NCBI GenBank assembly: GCA_002917075.1
Contig: NTMA01000060.1
Location: 1-64,000 of the forward strand
Length of the DNA stretch: 64,000 nucleotides
DNA from: Hawksworthiomyces lignivorus
Taxonomy: Eukaryota; Ascomycota; Sordariomycetes; Ophiostomatales; Ophiostomataceae
Reading direction: 5' to 3'
Positions 33,001 through 45,400 of the stretch are shown one piece after another. Position 1 is the stretch's first letter; each line of letters opens with the position of its first letter. Below the pieces are notes generated by a model. It was not told where the DNA came from and searched no databases. It was given only the letters and a program-made list of their open reading frames with translations. Made by a program: the position numbers and the translations under genes.

Positions 33001-36000
33001 CACAGCAACAACAGGACGAGGCCGATGCTGAGGAAGACGCGGCCGCTCGCCTGCAAGAGCTAGAGGGAGAGGTTTCCGACCTCAAGAGGGACCTTGATCT
33101 GGCCCGCTCTGAGCTTGACAACACGAAGGCCGAGTCTGGGTCCTATAAAGAGCTTGCCCAGGCGATAGAGGAAGATCTCAACAACCTCAATGAAGCCCAA
33201 GAGCAGTACAGGAACGAAATGGACACGGCCTTGGAGGCAAAGGATGCTCGCATCAAGGAACTGGAGCAACGTGTCGAAGATCTTTCGGCAGAGCTGGCCA
33301 ACTCCAATAACGAACTCACTACCTTGCGAGACTCGCAAGCCGACCTGGGCCGCAAGTTTGAGGACGAGAAGCGCATCTTGGAGTCTGAGATTTCACGACT
33401 CAAAGATGGGGAAGAGCGCTATAAGGAAGAGAAGAAGTATCACCAATCTGATCTCCGCGCGCAGGCCGATATTGCCGCCAAGGCGCAGAAAGACTACGAA
33501 CAAGAATTGGTCAAGCATGCCGAGGCTGCGAAGCAACTCCAGGTTCTCCGCGCCGAGCACAACCACCTACGAACTGAAGCAGCATCGTGGAGGGCCGAAG
33601 CAGATTCGGCCAAGGTCGCACTCAGCCAGAGCGAGGCTTCCTGGGAAGAGCGCCGACAGCAATTCGAACAGGAGCTTTCCGAAATCAAATCAAGACGCGA
33701 CGACACCAACGCGCAGAACAAGCTGCTTGGCCAGCAGCTCGAGAGCGTGACGACACAAATTGCCAGCCTCCAGCAGAGTCGCGTATCTCTGGGCGCCAGC
33801 GGAGACGAGTCTGCTACTCCTTCCGCCTTCGCCGATACCGCTACTGAAGGGCTGCGCGAGCTCAACAACTATCTCAGACGCGAAAAGGAAATCCTGGAAG
33901 TTCAATACAACCTCAAGCTCCAAGAGAATCAGCGACTGCAGCAGAAGCTGGACTATGCTCAGTCGCAGCTTGACGAAGCTCGCTTGAAACTTGAGCAGGA
34001 GCGCCGCTCCCAGGCCGACGTCAGCCGATCGTCACAGACACACAAGGAGCTAATGGAGAAGCTGAACGAGCTCAACCTTATCCGGGAGAGCAACGTTACC
34101 CTGCGCAACGACAACCAAAATGCACAGGTGCAGCTTGCTCAAAAGGACAACAAGATTCAGGAGCTCCGAGTACAGATCCAGCCTCTGGAACAGCGGGTCG
34201 CGGAGCTGGAGAACCAGAAGCTGTTTATGGACGAAGAGATCAAGCAGATCACAGAAGATCGCGACCGCTGGCAGAAGCGCACTGAAAGTATTCTCACCAA
34301 GTACGGCCGTGTTGATCCTACCGAGATGGATCAGCTCAAGCAGAGTATTACTAGTCTTGAGGTGGAACGCACGACACTCCAGGAGACCGAATCTTCGCTT
34401 CGCCAGAAGATCCAAGAGCTAGAGGCGTCCCTCGAGGCAGACCGCAGCCAGTGGCGTGAGAGCCGGCAGAAGCTGATCGACCAGGCCAAGGAAAAGGCCA
34501 GACAACAAGGTGCTCAGATTCGGGACGTCACGGCGCAGAAGAATGAACTGCAAGACCAGGCCACAGCGGCTGCAAACCGGCTGGTGACCGTGGAGAGGGA
34601 ACTGGAGACAACCAAAGCAGCCAAATCAGCTCTCGAAAGCCGCGTTGCTGTACTTGAGCAGCAAGTCCAGTCATCTGCTCTGGCCGTTACCACCGCCGTT
34701 CCTCCTGCTGTTCCCTTCGCTCCGATGGAGGTTGATCAGCAACAGCCTGTCTCGGGCAACGCAGAAGACACAGCATTGCTACAAAAGGAAGTTGATCAAC
34801 TTCGCAGCGAGCTCGAGACCATCCGGGCAGAAAAGGCCGCTGTTGATCAGGAGCTGTCTAATCTGCGCACTCAGCTCGAGACGGCCGTCAGTGAGAGAGA
34901 CCAAGCGTTGGCTCTAGTCCAGGCACAGACTACCTCAGGCCTGCAGGAAGAGGCGGCAAGCTCTGTGGGTGGAGCCGTCGCTGTGGTTAATGGACTGTCC
35001 CATGCTGCAGGAACTGGCGATGGCTCGGCTGAGGGGGCGCCCGCGCTCTCTGACGCTGAGAGGCAAGCTCTCGAACAAAGAGCGGCAGCTGCCGAGGCCA
35101 GAGCGGCTGAATTTGAGCAGAAGGCCAAGGAAGTGGAGGAAAATATCCAGGCAATTCTGAAAGAACGGTCAGACAAGATGAAAGATTCGCTCAACAGGAG
35201 GCTCAAAGAGTCGAGGGAGAAAGCTGAACAGGAGCTCCAAGAAGCCAAGGAGAAGTTTCAGTCTGAGCTCGAGCTCCGCTTTGAACAAGAGAAAAAGATC
35301 TGGGCGGCCGAGCAGGGCTTCAAGACAGAGACTACCGGTGCCGAGCAGAATGGGCCCGGGTCAGCTAATGCTGCTAATGCCCCTATGCCTTCGACACCTG
35401 CAAAGGTGGATGCGGGCCAAGCACCACCGACACCGACAACAGCTAGCACACCTCTGGATCTTTCGAAGCTGGGCGATGCAGAGACGCGTGAGTTGCTCTC
35501 TAACAACGCGACAGTACGAAACATTGTGACGGCAAACATCAAGAAGAAGATAGAATCAGAGACGAAGAAGATCCGGGAAGAGGTTGAGCAAGCAATGAAG
35601 AGCGAGTACGACGCTAAGATAACATCTGCCCGTGAGACCGGTCAGATGATGGCCGAGAAGAAGTCGTCCATCCGGATTAATATGGCGGAGAACAAACTAA
35701 AGGCGGCCAACGCGAAGCTCGATGTCGTATCAACTGCTGCTCGGGACACGCCGCAAAGACCAGTAGTGGAGGTCTGGAACATCGCCAAAGATGCGCGACC
35801 ACCACCAGCGAACGCGGCCCCGGCACAAACACCAGCCACTGCCGCGAGTGGGACACTAGCCCAAGCTCCAACAACTGCAGCTCCTACCGGCGTTTCCGCA
35901 GTGCCAGGTACAGGTAAGATATTTTGTATTCATAGTCTATTGCAGCTGCCGATATTTTTCACATGGATTGTTACTAATACGGTGTCTTCAACAGTGCAAC

Positions 36001-36674
36001 CTGGCCTACTTTCTCAACAGCAACCTTTAAGCGGAATAGTAAACAAACCAGCTCCGGTACCATCTCTGCCAGCTTCCAGCAATTCCAGCCTTCCAGCCAA
36101 GCCGTTGACGTCGGGACAGGCACCTATGTCTGCAGCTGGGCCAGGAGGTCTGCTCAACAATCCATTTAACACGAAATCTGGAGCAACGCCGTCTTCATTG
36201 CCGAACCCCTTTGCAAAGGGCTTGCCACAACAGCAGCAGCAACAGCAGCAACAAATCCCCGCCCCTGCACCTGCTGTTGCCCAACAACAACCGCATGCAG
36301 CACAACAAGCCCAGCAGCAACAGCAAGCCAACCAAGGCCAGCGTAGTGGCATTCCCGTTGCAGGTGGTGGTCGCGGCGGAGCGCACAATACCCGAGGCGG
36401 CGGCGGCGGCGGCGGCGGCGGCGCAGGTCGGGGTGGTGTTTACCAGGCACCACGCGGTCGAGGCCGTGGTGGCGTTAACCAAAACCAGGGCCGCGGTGGT
36501 GGAGCTGCCGGCAACTTAAACCCTTCTGCAGATTCGTTTAATCCGGGCAACAAGAGACAGCGGAATGAAGGAGAAGGTGGCGGGAATACTGCAGGCGGTG
36601 CGAAGCGAATGCGTGGTGGTGGAGGTGCCGGCAGCGGAGGCGGCGGCGGTCAAGCTGGCGCTCAAGGCCACTAA
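30010..36674 (+). CDS. TPR/MLP1-type nuclear-basket protein
   Basis: Giant coiled-coil protein of the nuclear pore basket, homologous to metazoan Tpr and yeast Mlp1/2; it tethers mRNP quality control, checkpoint and spindle factors. Exons 30010-30301, 30415-35913 and 35995-36674 give 2,156 aa. Heptad-rich Glu/Gln/Arg/Leu coiled coil runs from about residue 40 to 1800, broken by Pro/Ala linkers near 410 and 970. LLTNL-like order is absent but QTEDRDRW-like and REKAEQELQEAKEK stretches are typical. The C-terminus is low-complexity: Pro/Ala-rich, a poly-Gln tract near 2009, then Gly/Arg RGG-like repeats and an NLS-like NKRQR. Intron 2 (81 nt) keeps the frame if retained. Family call is strong from size, architecture and coil pattern; paralogue identity is not decided. 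Confidence 0.9.
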
Positions 36675-37373
36675 TGGGGAATTTGCTCTGCAATTTTGTA
36701 TGTGATTGTTTAAATAACTTGGGTGGAATCAAAAATCACACGGGAAGATGGGGGTAGCAGGTATATGAGAAGTCGTGGAGGACATGTCTTCTTTGTTGGT
36801 TTTGAAATACTTTCCGTGATTTTTTGTTTAACATAACAAAATAGGGGGAGGCGGTTTCAAAGGTCTAACTCTTGTACTATACTCATCCAACTATTGCTTG
36901 ATTCGTTTTGCAAACAATTTACGCTTTCTTTTGTCAACTCGGTTATAAAATACTTTCTGATGGGTAAACTAAAAAACTTGTTCATTTTTGTCATTAGAAC
37001 AGTTTTGTGTATTTCACGTAAACAAACTATAACAATGCAGTTTAAATTATATCAAAGATATTCAGTATCTACGAAGGCGGGAGAAAATCTGTTAAATTTT
37101 AAAAACAGAATGCGCAAAGAGAAATGTGAAGACTGTATATTCGTTTCATCCATATAATTCATAACAAATAAAGAGGGTATTATTCCAACACAAAGATTAT
37201 AAGTCCAAGTCGCTATTATCCCATACCAAAGTGCCAACCAAAATATTTCCCTTTTTTTTCATACGAATAAACCAGTTCGTCCCAAACATAATAATACCCG
37301 TCGAAGATCGTAGCTCGTTAAAAAGGCCGCTCCAGAAATCCCAGCCAAAGAAAAGTGGGCAGTAGTGATCTTA
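36675..37373. other. Convergent intergenic region between TPR/MLP1 and the GPI-type protein
   Basis: About 700 bp of AT-rich DNA between two convergent genes. It should hold both terminators. Short frames within it are low-complexity and unsupported; nothing else is visible. Confidence 0.5.
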
Positions 37374-38579
37374 CTACATCGCCATCCCCATTATGCCGGC
37401 CAGCCACGCGCCCGCTACCACGGCCACGAACATGAGCTGGTTTATAGGCAGTTCCAACCGCCTTGAACTGCTAGTCCCCACTGAAAACCCGGTAACAGCC
37501 GCCGTATTGCCAGCTGTCCCGGTGCCCGAAGCAAATATGGATGAACAGCCCGCCGAGTCCGTCGGCAAACCGCCGCAAGCTTGGCTCTGCAGGCTGCTAC
37601 ACACGCTGGCAGCGGATGCTGCAGCCAGCGTAGTCGCCGCGCGTTCGGCGACAACAGCTCTGGCAGCCGCGGTAGCTGCACCTCCGCCTTTCGTGAACGT
37701 GGTCGATCCTGAAATGACTATCGTGACACCATGCTCGCCTCCGCCGCCGCCGCCGCCACCTCCACCACCATCCCCGCCGCCACCGCCGTCTCCACTACTA
37801 CTGCCGCCGTCGCCGTCACCATCGCCGCTACCAGAGCCACCTCCTGAGCGACCGCCTGAGCCTGAGCCTCCGCCTGAGCCACTTCCCGAACTACTGCCTT
37901 CCAGATCGGCCGTGCACAGCGAAAATGTATCGCTGCATTGCTGCAAGACAGCATCGCAGGCTGCGGCATTGGCCAAGGCGGTGGTGACAACTACGCCCGT
38001 TGGCAAGATGTAGGGAAAGGAGTAGTATGAATTCTGAACATAGGACGCAGAGGTCGTAGTCGCCACGTGGGTCGTCGGTGCTGTGCCCGTACAGACGTCA
38101 CTGAACCGAGTTAGCCTCAAGACAATCTACAATTCACAAACTTTAATAGAACACACACGTAAACACATAGGCACACACACACACAAAATGCAAAAATAGA
38201 CCTACCCTGCAGGACAACATGCCGGCTGATTATTGGAATCAACTGCGCAGACTTGACTGAAAGGACAGCAGGTGCCATTAAACTGGGAGCCTTGGCTGGC
38301 ACAGCTGTAGTAATTAACTGGACAGTTGTTGGACGCTTTGGAGGACCCGTACAAGCTGCGCAGACGAAGCAGCTCATCAAGAGGAGAAAGCAGAGGATGT
38401 CTGTCGGCTGGCTGAAAGGGTATTGCAGCCAAAGTGCTTGTGGCAGCAACCGTGGACGTCACTGCCGCCGTTACTGTCGACAAGAATGCTGTCAAGAACG
38501 AAATGCGCAGCCATGTGGTGACGCTCGCCGTCAACGGCACTGTCAGTTGGGAGGAATGTGTTCGCCTCTTAGTTTGCAT
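37374..38579 (-). CDS. Cys-rich, Gly/Ser-linker surface protein, probably GPI-anchored
   Basis: Two exons (38579-38206, 38100-37374) give 366 aa. A hydrophobic N-terminal segment (about 24-48) acts as signal sequence. The Cys-rich block NCPVNYYSCASQ...NGTCCPFSQVC...PACCPAGDVCTG spans the intron and resembles small disulphide domains of fungal wall proteins. A second Cys set (ACDAVLQQCSDTFSLC) precedes a long Gly/Ser/Asp linker, then CSSLQSQACGG and SAGCSSIF. The last residues NQLMFVAVVAGAWLAGIMG form a hydrophobic tail after a Ser-rich site, as in GPI signals. Function is unknown; a cell-wall or plasma-membrane surface role is inferred. The opposite strand of the Gly linker reads as poly-Pro, which is an artefact. 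Confidence 0.8.
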
Positions 38580-40432
38580 TCTGGAATTTGCGAGTGCAGT
38601 GAAGCTAGCGATAGCTATAGTCTAAGACGATAAGGATAAGGTATTCTCTAGTTTCTAGGTGAAGCCATTACAAATTTACCTGATCCTGCTTGAGAAGCAG
38701 CTGTAAACATAAGGCTGAGAGCCAATCCGTTGCCGGGTTGATGAAAATAAGTGGAGCATACTGGCAGAGAGAGAAGGTGCCGACAGCCCTATGACGTGGG
38801 CGATTTTCAACGAACCTTTCCCCTTCTTTAGTGGATGCATATTACTCGCGCTTCACCTTATACTGGGACTTTCGCTGCCACTAGTCTACGTGCACGTATG
38901 CGTATTCCGCCTCCTCTCTCCCCGCAGCATAAGCTTTCTTAAACGCCTCTCTTGCTTTCTCTCTCCCTTTCGGATATCCCCTCGGCCTCACTCGTTTGTT
39001 TCTTTTCTTGTGCTCTCGGCTCTAGGTTTCCATGCTAGCCTGCTTGTCTCCAGAAATAACAACCGGAAGTTGGAGCTTCCGTGCACAGCCGATTGGCAGC
39101 CTCCACCAGCCATGCTTCTTTTTTTGGCGTGGCTTGCAGTGGCCACTGGCGGTGCAGTAGTGCTTGGCCGGATTTGGGGCGAATCCCCGAGGTCCGTCGA
39201 AATACGTCGTAAAACACACGCAGGAGAACGCCATAGAGAGGAAAAGAGGAAAAAAGAGAAAGCAAGGCACTTTGTGCGTTAGCTAAATTGAGTGCTATGG
39301 CAGTCCATTCTTGAATTTGGAATTGTCGGCAGTCTAGTGCCTCTGGTGTCTCGCAAGACGCGGAGAGTGTGGTACGAGTACGCGTACAAAAGGATACCAC
39401 TTCTTGGTCCTCGCCCGAGGTGCCAGCGCACGGAACATCTCGTTGCCCGAAGCCTTGCGCCATAGATGGCGCGTCACTTTGTTCTTTTGCACTAGGACCG
39501 GATGGACCGGACGAAAGCCGCGCCGACGGCCGATTATTCTAATCTGGCGATGCTGGGAAGATAACGACAATACCAACGGTGACCTGCGACCCTGACCTGA
39601 AGGCGTGGTATAGATGGATTTTACAGGGGATTATCGAACAAACCCGTATCCGTCATTTTTGCACTTCCGCGGAGAGTATAGAGCGCTGAAGGAGCCCCAT
39701 TCTATCGCCGATTCAACCCTTGTCGACAGATCGCTTAGGACTACGAAGTACGCAGTGTGCGTGTATGTAGTATAACTATAGTGAAAAACGGGTTTCGCGG
39801 AAGACTAAATCCTACCCTCGTCGCCAGTTTCCTCTCTTCTGCTTCAGTTGCTGTCTCCGTGCACTGCGAATGCAACAACGGAGCTCTCGGAGAGCTTCCT
39901 GCCCTGGCCGTACCAGGGGCAGTGCTGCTAGTAGTAGTCGTAGAACCGTTTTGCGAGCTTCGCTTGTTCTCTCGGAAGAACCGTTGCTTTTTCATCGCCG
40001 ACTACCCATCTACCAAGTGCCCGAAATGCTGCGTCCGGGGAAGTTGAGCAAAATGAACTAGAAACAGCGTACGACTGCCCCCATCGCCGTTCAATTTCGC
40101 TGAGACCCTGGCATGAAACTCACCCTTCCCTCTTGTGTGCAAACACGTTTTTCAGTGCCATACGCAGGACGTAGTAGATCTCATTAGCGCGGAAATAAAA
40201 CAACCCGCGTGCTTCTAGCTGCAAAGATGCTTCCAAATAGGCCTGTCGCTAAGGGAAAAAAGATCCCCACGCGACACCCTGTGATCTAGCCCCCTTCCAA
40301 GCAGAGGCGGACAGGAAGCGGACTCTTGCGGTACGACTTGCGGTACGTTGATAGCCTTCCTCCTTTGGTACCGGTCAAACGTTCAATACGACACTATGTA
40401 GGAACTATCCTTGGCAGACGATGGTCTATTTC

Positions 40433-40463
<31 letters not shown>

Positions 40464-42499
40464 ACCTTCTCATGGGCATTTCTTGGTTCAAAATCATAAG
40501 ATATTTTTGCTGTGTTTTGGGACTCTACTTTAGTGTCCTGCTATGTCCTTGTCCTTCCTCATTTCTTCTAGAGGCAAGCCGCTCAATTTCCTCCTCTTTT
40601 CTCGAGGCGCACGTGGTCAAGACTTTGATTTTTCCACTTTGCTCCTCCTCGGGACCTTGAATCAGTCCGCCTCCTCCTCTCCTCTCCCTACCTTAACGGA
40701 CACCATTTTTACGGTATGCCGCTTTGGGACTAACGGCCGTTGAAGAACATTAAAAAAAACCGAACGTTTTTTACTCTGTTTTTTTTTTTGCGCGTTGTGG
40801 GGTTACACGTCTGTGAGCAAGTTGAACAAAAAGACAAATACGGACCGCTAAGAAAATGGATAGTATTATTACTCCGTATTAAGATTACGGAGACCGAATT
40901 TGCTCCAGGCGATCCTCGCCTGGAGCGGCCGCTCTGCTCTAAGCGAACTGCACTTTCTTCCGCTCATTCGCGAATGGCCTAAGTTAGTTTATGGGGCTCA
41001 GAAATGAAGAGAGAGAAAGCGAGAGAAAAAAAAGTCAAAGTTAAGGAAGAGAGGAAATGAGATTCAATGCAAACTACAGCGGGTTGAGCAGCAAATAATT
41101 TTCCGTTATTCAAAGGTCTTATTTTCAAACCAAAATGGGTAGGTGCTATTACTGAGAATCGCAGACATCGTCCGTCGTTCAATGTACGACAGGACGGAGG
41201 CGCATGAATGGTTGAATGCTGGTGCTCTCCATTCGTACATACAGTTTTCGTCCGGGTGCGTCACGTATTCTACAGACGATGACCAAGACACGTACACACC
41301 CCCTCCATCAAGGCTGATACTCTTTCCTCTTCCCCTCCTTTCTGTCTCGCTGTCCCCATTTTCTTCAGCCCTACGGAGTTTGAGTACGGAGTAGGGGGAC
41401 CATTAAAGCAAAAGCATAAAGAAAGGAATGGTGGGCAATTCCCAAAAACTTGGCAGGAAGAGCAACCAATGCAATACTTCGGCACATCGCACATTGCGCA
41501 TCACGCAACGTTCCCTTCCGACTATTGTTTCTTTTTGCGACTCATACCAGTACACATTGCAGGCCTGAAGGCCTACAATCAGGCCAACCAGCCTGGCGCC
41601 TGTATTTGCGTCCACACATTCTTCTCTTTTCAGCCAATCGAAACGCACGGCGAGGATGCCGCACAGGCGGCGTGGCCGAGGCCCGCAGGGCTTGGGGGTG
41701 GAAGCGTGTGGACAGTTGCTGCACACTACTGTCGGTTGGGAATGAGGCGAAGGGTGAAAATCATGGAAACACCTGCAGTAGCACCAAGAAGTGCTTTCAC
41801 ACGAAAGGTGCAGAGTCCGCCACTTGATTCGCCAGTATAAGACAGCCCAATAAAAAAACCAACTCAACGGATACAGCTCTGTCGATCGGTGTTCGACAGC
41901 GCTCCACAGCAGGGAAATAACTGGTGCCAGACAACCCTTATTTCCCGAAAGAATATTGCTGCAGAATCTGCCAAGGGGCGGTAGGGCCCTGGGCGGCGGA
42001 GAGAGATCATAAAATAATTGCTAGCCTCACCGCCAGACAGGAAAGTTGACAAACTTCACGCAGAAAGATAGACAAAGCCAATTTAGGCGGCCCTTCCAAG
42101 CAAGAGGCCAGAATAGCCCCCAAATAAAGTGCCCCCCCCCCCCCCCCAAAAAAAAAAAAAAACACGATCAACTTGTCGCTGCTTGGATTACAAACGAAAT
42201 AAAGTGAAATTGTGAAAAAAAAAAAGGGGGGTGATAGCGACAACCGGTCAGTGTTGGGCCGCAAAAGCTCCGCCCCCTTTTCCTAAGACTCTCTTTTTTC
42301 AATGCTTGGTATTCCTTCTTTCAAATGAGATGATTCCATTCACCTGTTTCTATTGTTAACTTCTGGATGACAAAGGTTTGTCATGATGGAGAAAGGGGGT
42401 GAGAGATAAAAGAGGCCTCAGTAATCAAAGCTCATCTTGCAGCGGTATTTTAAGGTCGTCGTAAACAAAAGCATCGTAAGACGCTGCACAATGAAGAAA
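38580..42499. other. Gene desert, part 1
   Basis: No gene is supported. The longest frame (38791-39282 plus, 163 codons) is Ser/Leu/Phe-rich with a translated purine tail and no motif, so I do not call it. The segment contains a 29-A run at 40433-40461, a 16-C run joined to a 15-A run at 42132-42162, and TACTCCGTA words at 40870 and 41385. Confidence 0.45.
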
Positions 42500-45400
42500 C
42501 CCTACTGCACACAGTTAGACGTGCGCGCGGATCCATGTAGAGCGAGTAGAAGAGCGCTGACAAGTCCTTCTTTTAGCGTAGCGAATGCAACAAGAGGCAA
42601 GGACGCACCGACAAAACAGGAGGTTGTTCCGGCGGGAAGGCTTCCACTAATTGCCACGCCTACCCGACAGCCCATGCATGACTTCACCGATGCGCACTTC
42701 ATCCCCATTTTTTCCAGCCCTATGGCAGATCACGACGAATAATGGAGTAAAATGATAGCCAAATAAACAAATCAGAAGGTTAATGAGCAGCGTGGGATAC
42801 GAGGGCGTTCGCTTCCGGTGGATCTCTTCTCTGTCCGGCCTCAGTCATCTGTCAGTCCTCAGAGATCCTGCACAAGTCGTTCGTAGAGCCGCAGGTGAAG
42901 CGGCCTCCAGTCGCTTTCACATGCTTTTCCGAACGATACAGGAAATGGGCATCTCTCAGAAAAACAGAGGCTAAGAGTCAGGCAGGAGGATGGGAGACCT
43001 ACTCCCGGGAAGAAAGAAGGGAATAAAGTCTATGTGGCTTTTGACAGGGCCAGAGAAAGCATAGCTGGCTGTTCCCCCAAACCCATGAATTCATGCCGGG
43101 CTTCCCAGGCGGTGCTTGCAAACAACGATTGGGCCAAAACCGCTAATGATGAGCAATTTCCTAAAGGAGAATTTTTGCCCAAACTAGTGAAAACGGTAGG
43201 ACGTCAGCTGACTCCGTCTCAAGAAACAGCAAACGTTTCACCGTTTGACTCGTCCCATGTTTGCCTGTCATATTCCCAGCAACTGTTTGTACTTCGTACT
43301 CGTACAGGAAGGGATTAAAAGGGATCGGCGTTGAGCCACCCTTGTAGAAAAGTGCATTGGCTGTCTTGTCTGCCTTTTCCTGATTCGTTTCCCTACCCTA
43401 TGAGCGAGAAGGGGAAGCAAGGAAGGGCCGAAAAGGAACGGTAGGACGAGACGGAAGAGAATAGGACAGAAAACGAGCAGCTTTCCAAAGGCGGGAGGAT
43501 GGTTGGGAGAGAGGTAGCATACCGGTGCAGCCAAGGCGCCACGTATCTTGACTTTCGATCCTTGGTATATTATCACATTTTTATTGGAATGTGTCTGCGT
43601 ATCCTTGCCACCTTCAGCGTATGTCGCATGCAGAAGACAACCAAGCTGTTTGCGTTTGCTCGGTGTCCATCAATAAAGGGCAACGCTCTTGTCTACACAT
43701 AGAGACTTACAAGTGCAAGCAAAGATACCGTAATGTGTGAAGCGAGATCGACGGGGGGAGGGGGGTGCGAGATTGCACAAAGACAAAATAAAAAGCATTA
43801 CCTGCTAATACAATACGAAGCAGAACAAAAAAAGAAGCGAAAGTAGTTCTACTCCGTATACAAAGGCGCGGAAGGAGATATACGGCAATCTATGAATTTG
43901 TCAGACCGACAAACATCCTGGATGGTCTGCTGTGAAGGTCATGTTTTGTTTCTTCGAAAGAAAATGCAACGAGAAGATGGAGAAAAATAAAATGTGCTCT
44001 TCGCTTTGATCCAAGCCTGCGCGATGTACCCCGTACCAAGGTGGAATTGATCACGTTCCTACACTTTACCTTGTCTCTGCTTCTTTCCACCATTTGCCGG
44101 GGAATAAGCTCCCGCACGGTTTCACGCAGCTAATCACTAATACCATCCCCCCTTTTGCCTCACATCTCGAAATAAAACATCCCGCGGAAGGGAAGAATCT
44201 AGGGATGGGGATCAATACATCCGCGTCAGTGCTGTCAATGCTTTCTGTTGATGGTAAAACGTATTATCTCGTGGTCATCGAAGAAGACATCCCGTGTGAC
44301 TGAGATGAGATGCGATGCGTGCATTTCTAGATGTGCTCTTCTATCCACGGGAAAGCAACTTGTGAGATTGTGATAGCCTTAATGCCGCTCGCCGGGTTGC
44401 TCGCCGGGCCAGCCGGGCCAGCCTAGGCAGAGACATGGCTCTCCCGCCACTTGAAGCTTTGACTGCCTGATACAACGGTCTCTTCCTCTGATGTCTACGT
44501 GTAACACTGTGGGGGAAACTACATGAGAATAGCGGATGCTTCGGTAAAACCGAAGACATCATCGTCTCTGGCTCACAGACCGAGGAAGCGGATAGCTCCA
44601 CTCGGGAGCGAAGAGCTTGAAGGTTTGCATATGAATCTGAATAGGAAAAAAATCAGCAAGGTTGTATTATCTAATGCTATCTTACTTAAGAAACTTACCA
44701 AAAGAGTAGCCCTTAGAGTTTTCTAAGCACATTTTCTTAGTGACCTTGATCGGCATTGGTTTCTACTTCGTACATTTAAAAAAAAAAATCTAAAATCTTC
44801 GGGTTCAGCAAACCAAGACATAACCCCTAGCGAAATTTGATGAGAAAAAAAATTTTTTAGGAGGGGAAGGGAAATTAATAAAGAATAGGGGACGATAAGA
44901 ATTCTGGCACTTAATGAAGAATGTCTTGAAGTATGAAATGCACAAGGATCGGTGTAGGAGGAGTGTACAGAAATGTATCATTGAGCAGTAAATACGCAAA
45001 GTGCTCATATGCTGCTTCATGGCAGAGCAGGAAATAGCTTCAGATACCTCCCGGACCCCCATTTCAATTAAATTCTCCAAATATTTTCGTGTTTATTATT
45101 ACGCGTAGGGGCAAAACAGAAGTCAACTATCTCGCCATACGAAGCCCTGTAAAACTCTACGGAAGACAAATATGAAAAAGTCGCCAGTATTAAGGCGCCG
45201 TTGAAAAAACAAAAACGGCCACTCGGGCGGAGGTGGGGGTAATTTTGTCTAGCCAGGGGGCTCAGCACAAGACCCAAACTACTTTCAAGTACTTACGACA
45301 TTGCCTTTTTTCCGAGGCACAAACAAAACTTTGCTACAAGTATTTGCGCGCCTATGTTTTTGTGCCGCGATTGAGCCCATGCACAAAGAGTAGGGGTCAA

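Noticed and set aside
37393..38013. 206-codon plus-strand frame with poly-Pro
   Set aside because: It is the complement of the Gly/Ser linker of the GPI-type protein and has no other feature.
38791..39282. 163-codon frame with hydrophobic stretches
   Set aside because: Hydrophobicity comes from CT-rich DNA and the C-terminus from a purine tract. No recognisable domain or good start context.
42783..43010. Segment with GATGGGAGACC and CCCGGGAA reminiscent of 5S rRNA
   Set aside because: The upstream part does not match the 5S start or internal control region, and helices cannot be drawn. Treated as coincidence.
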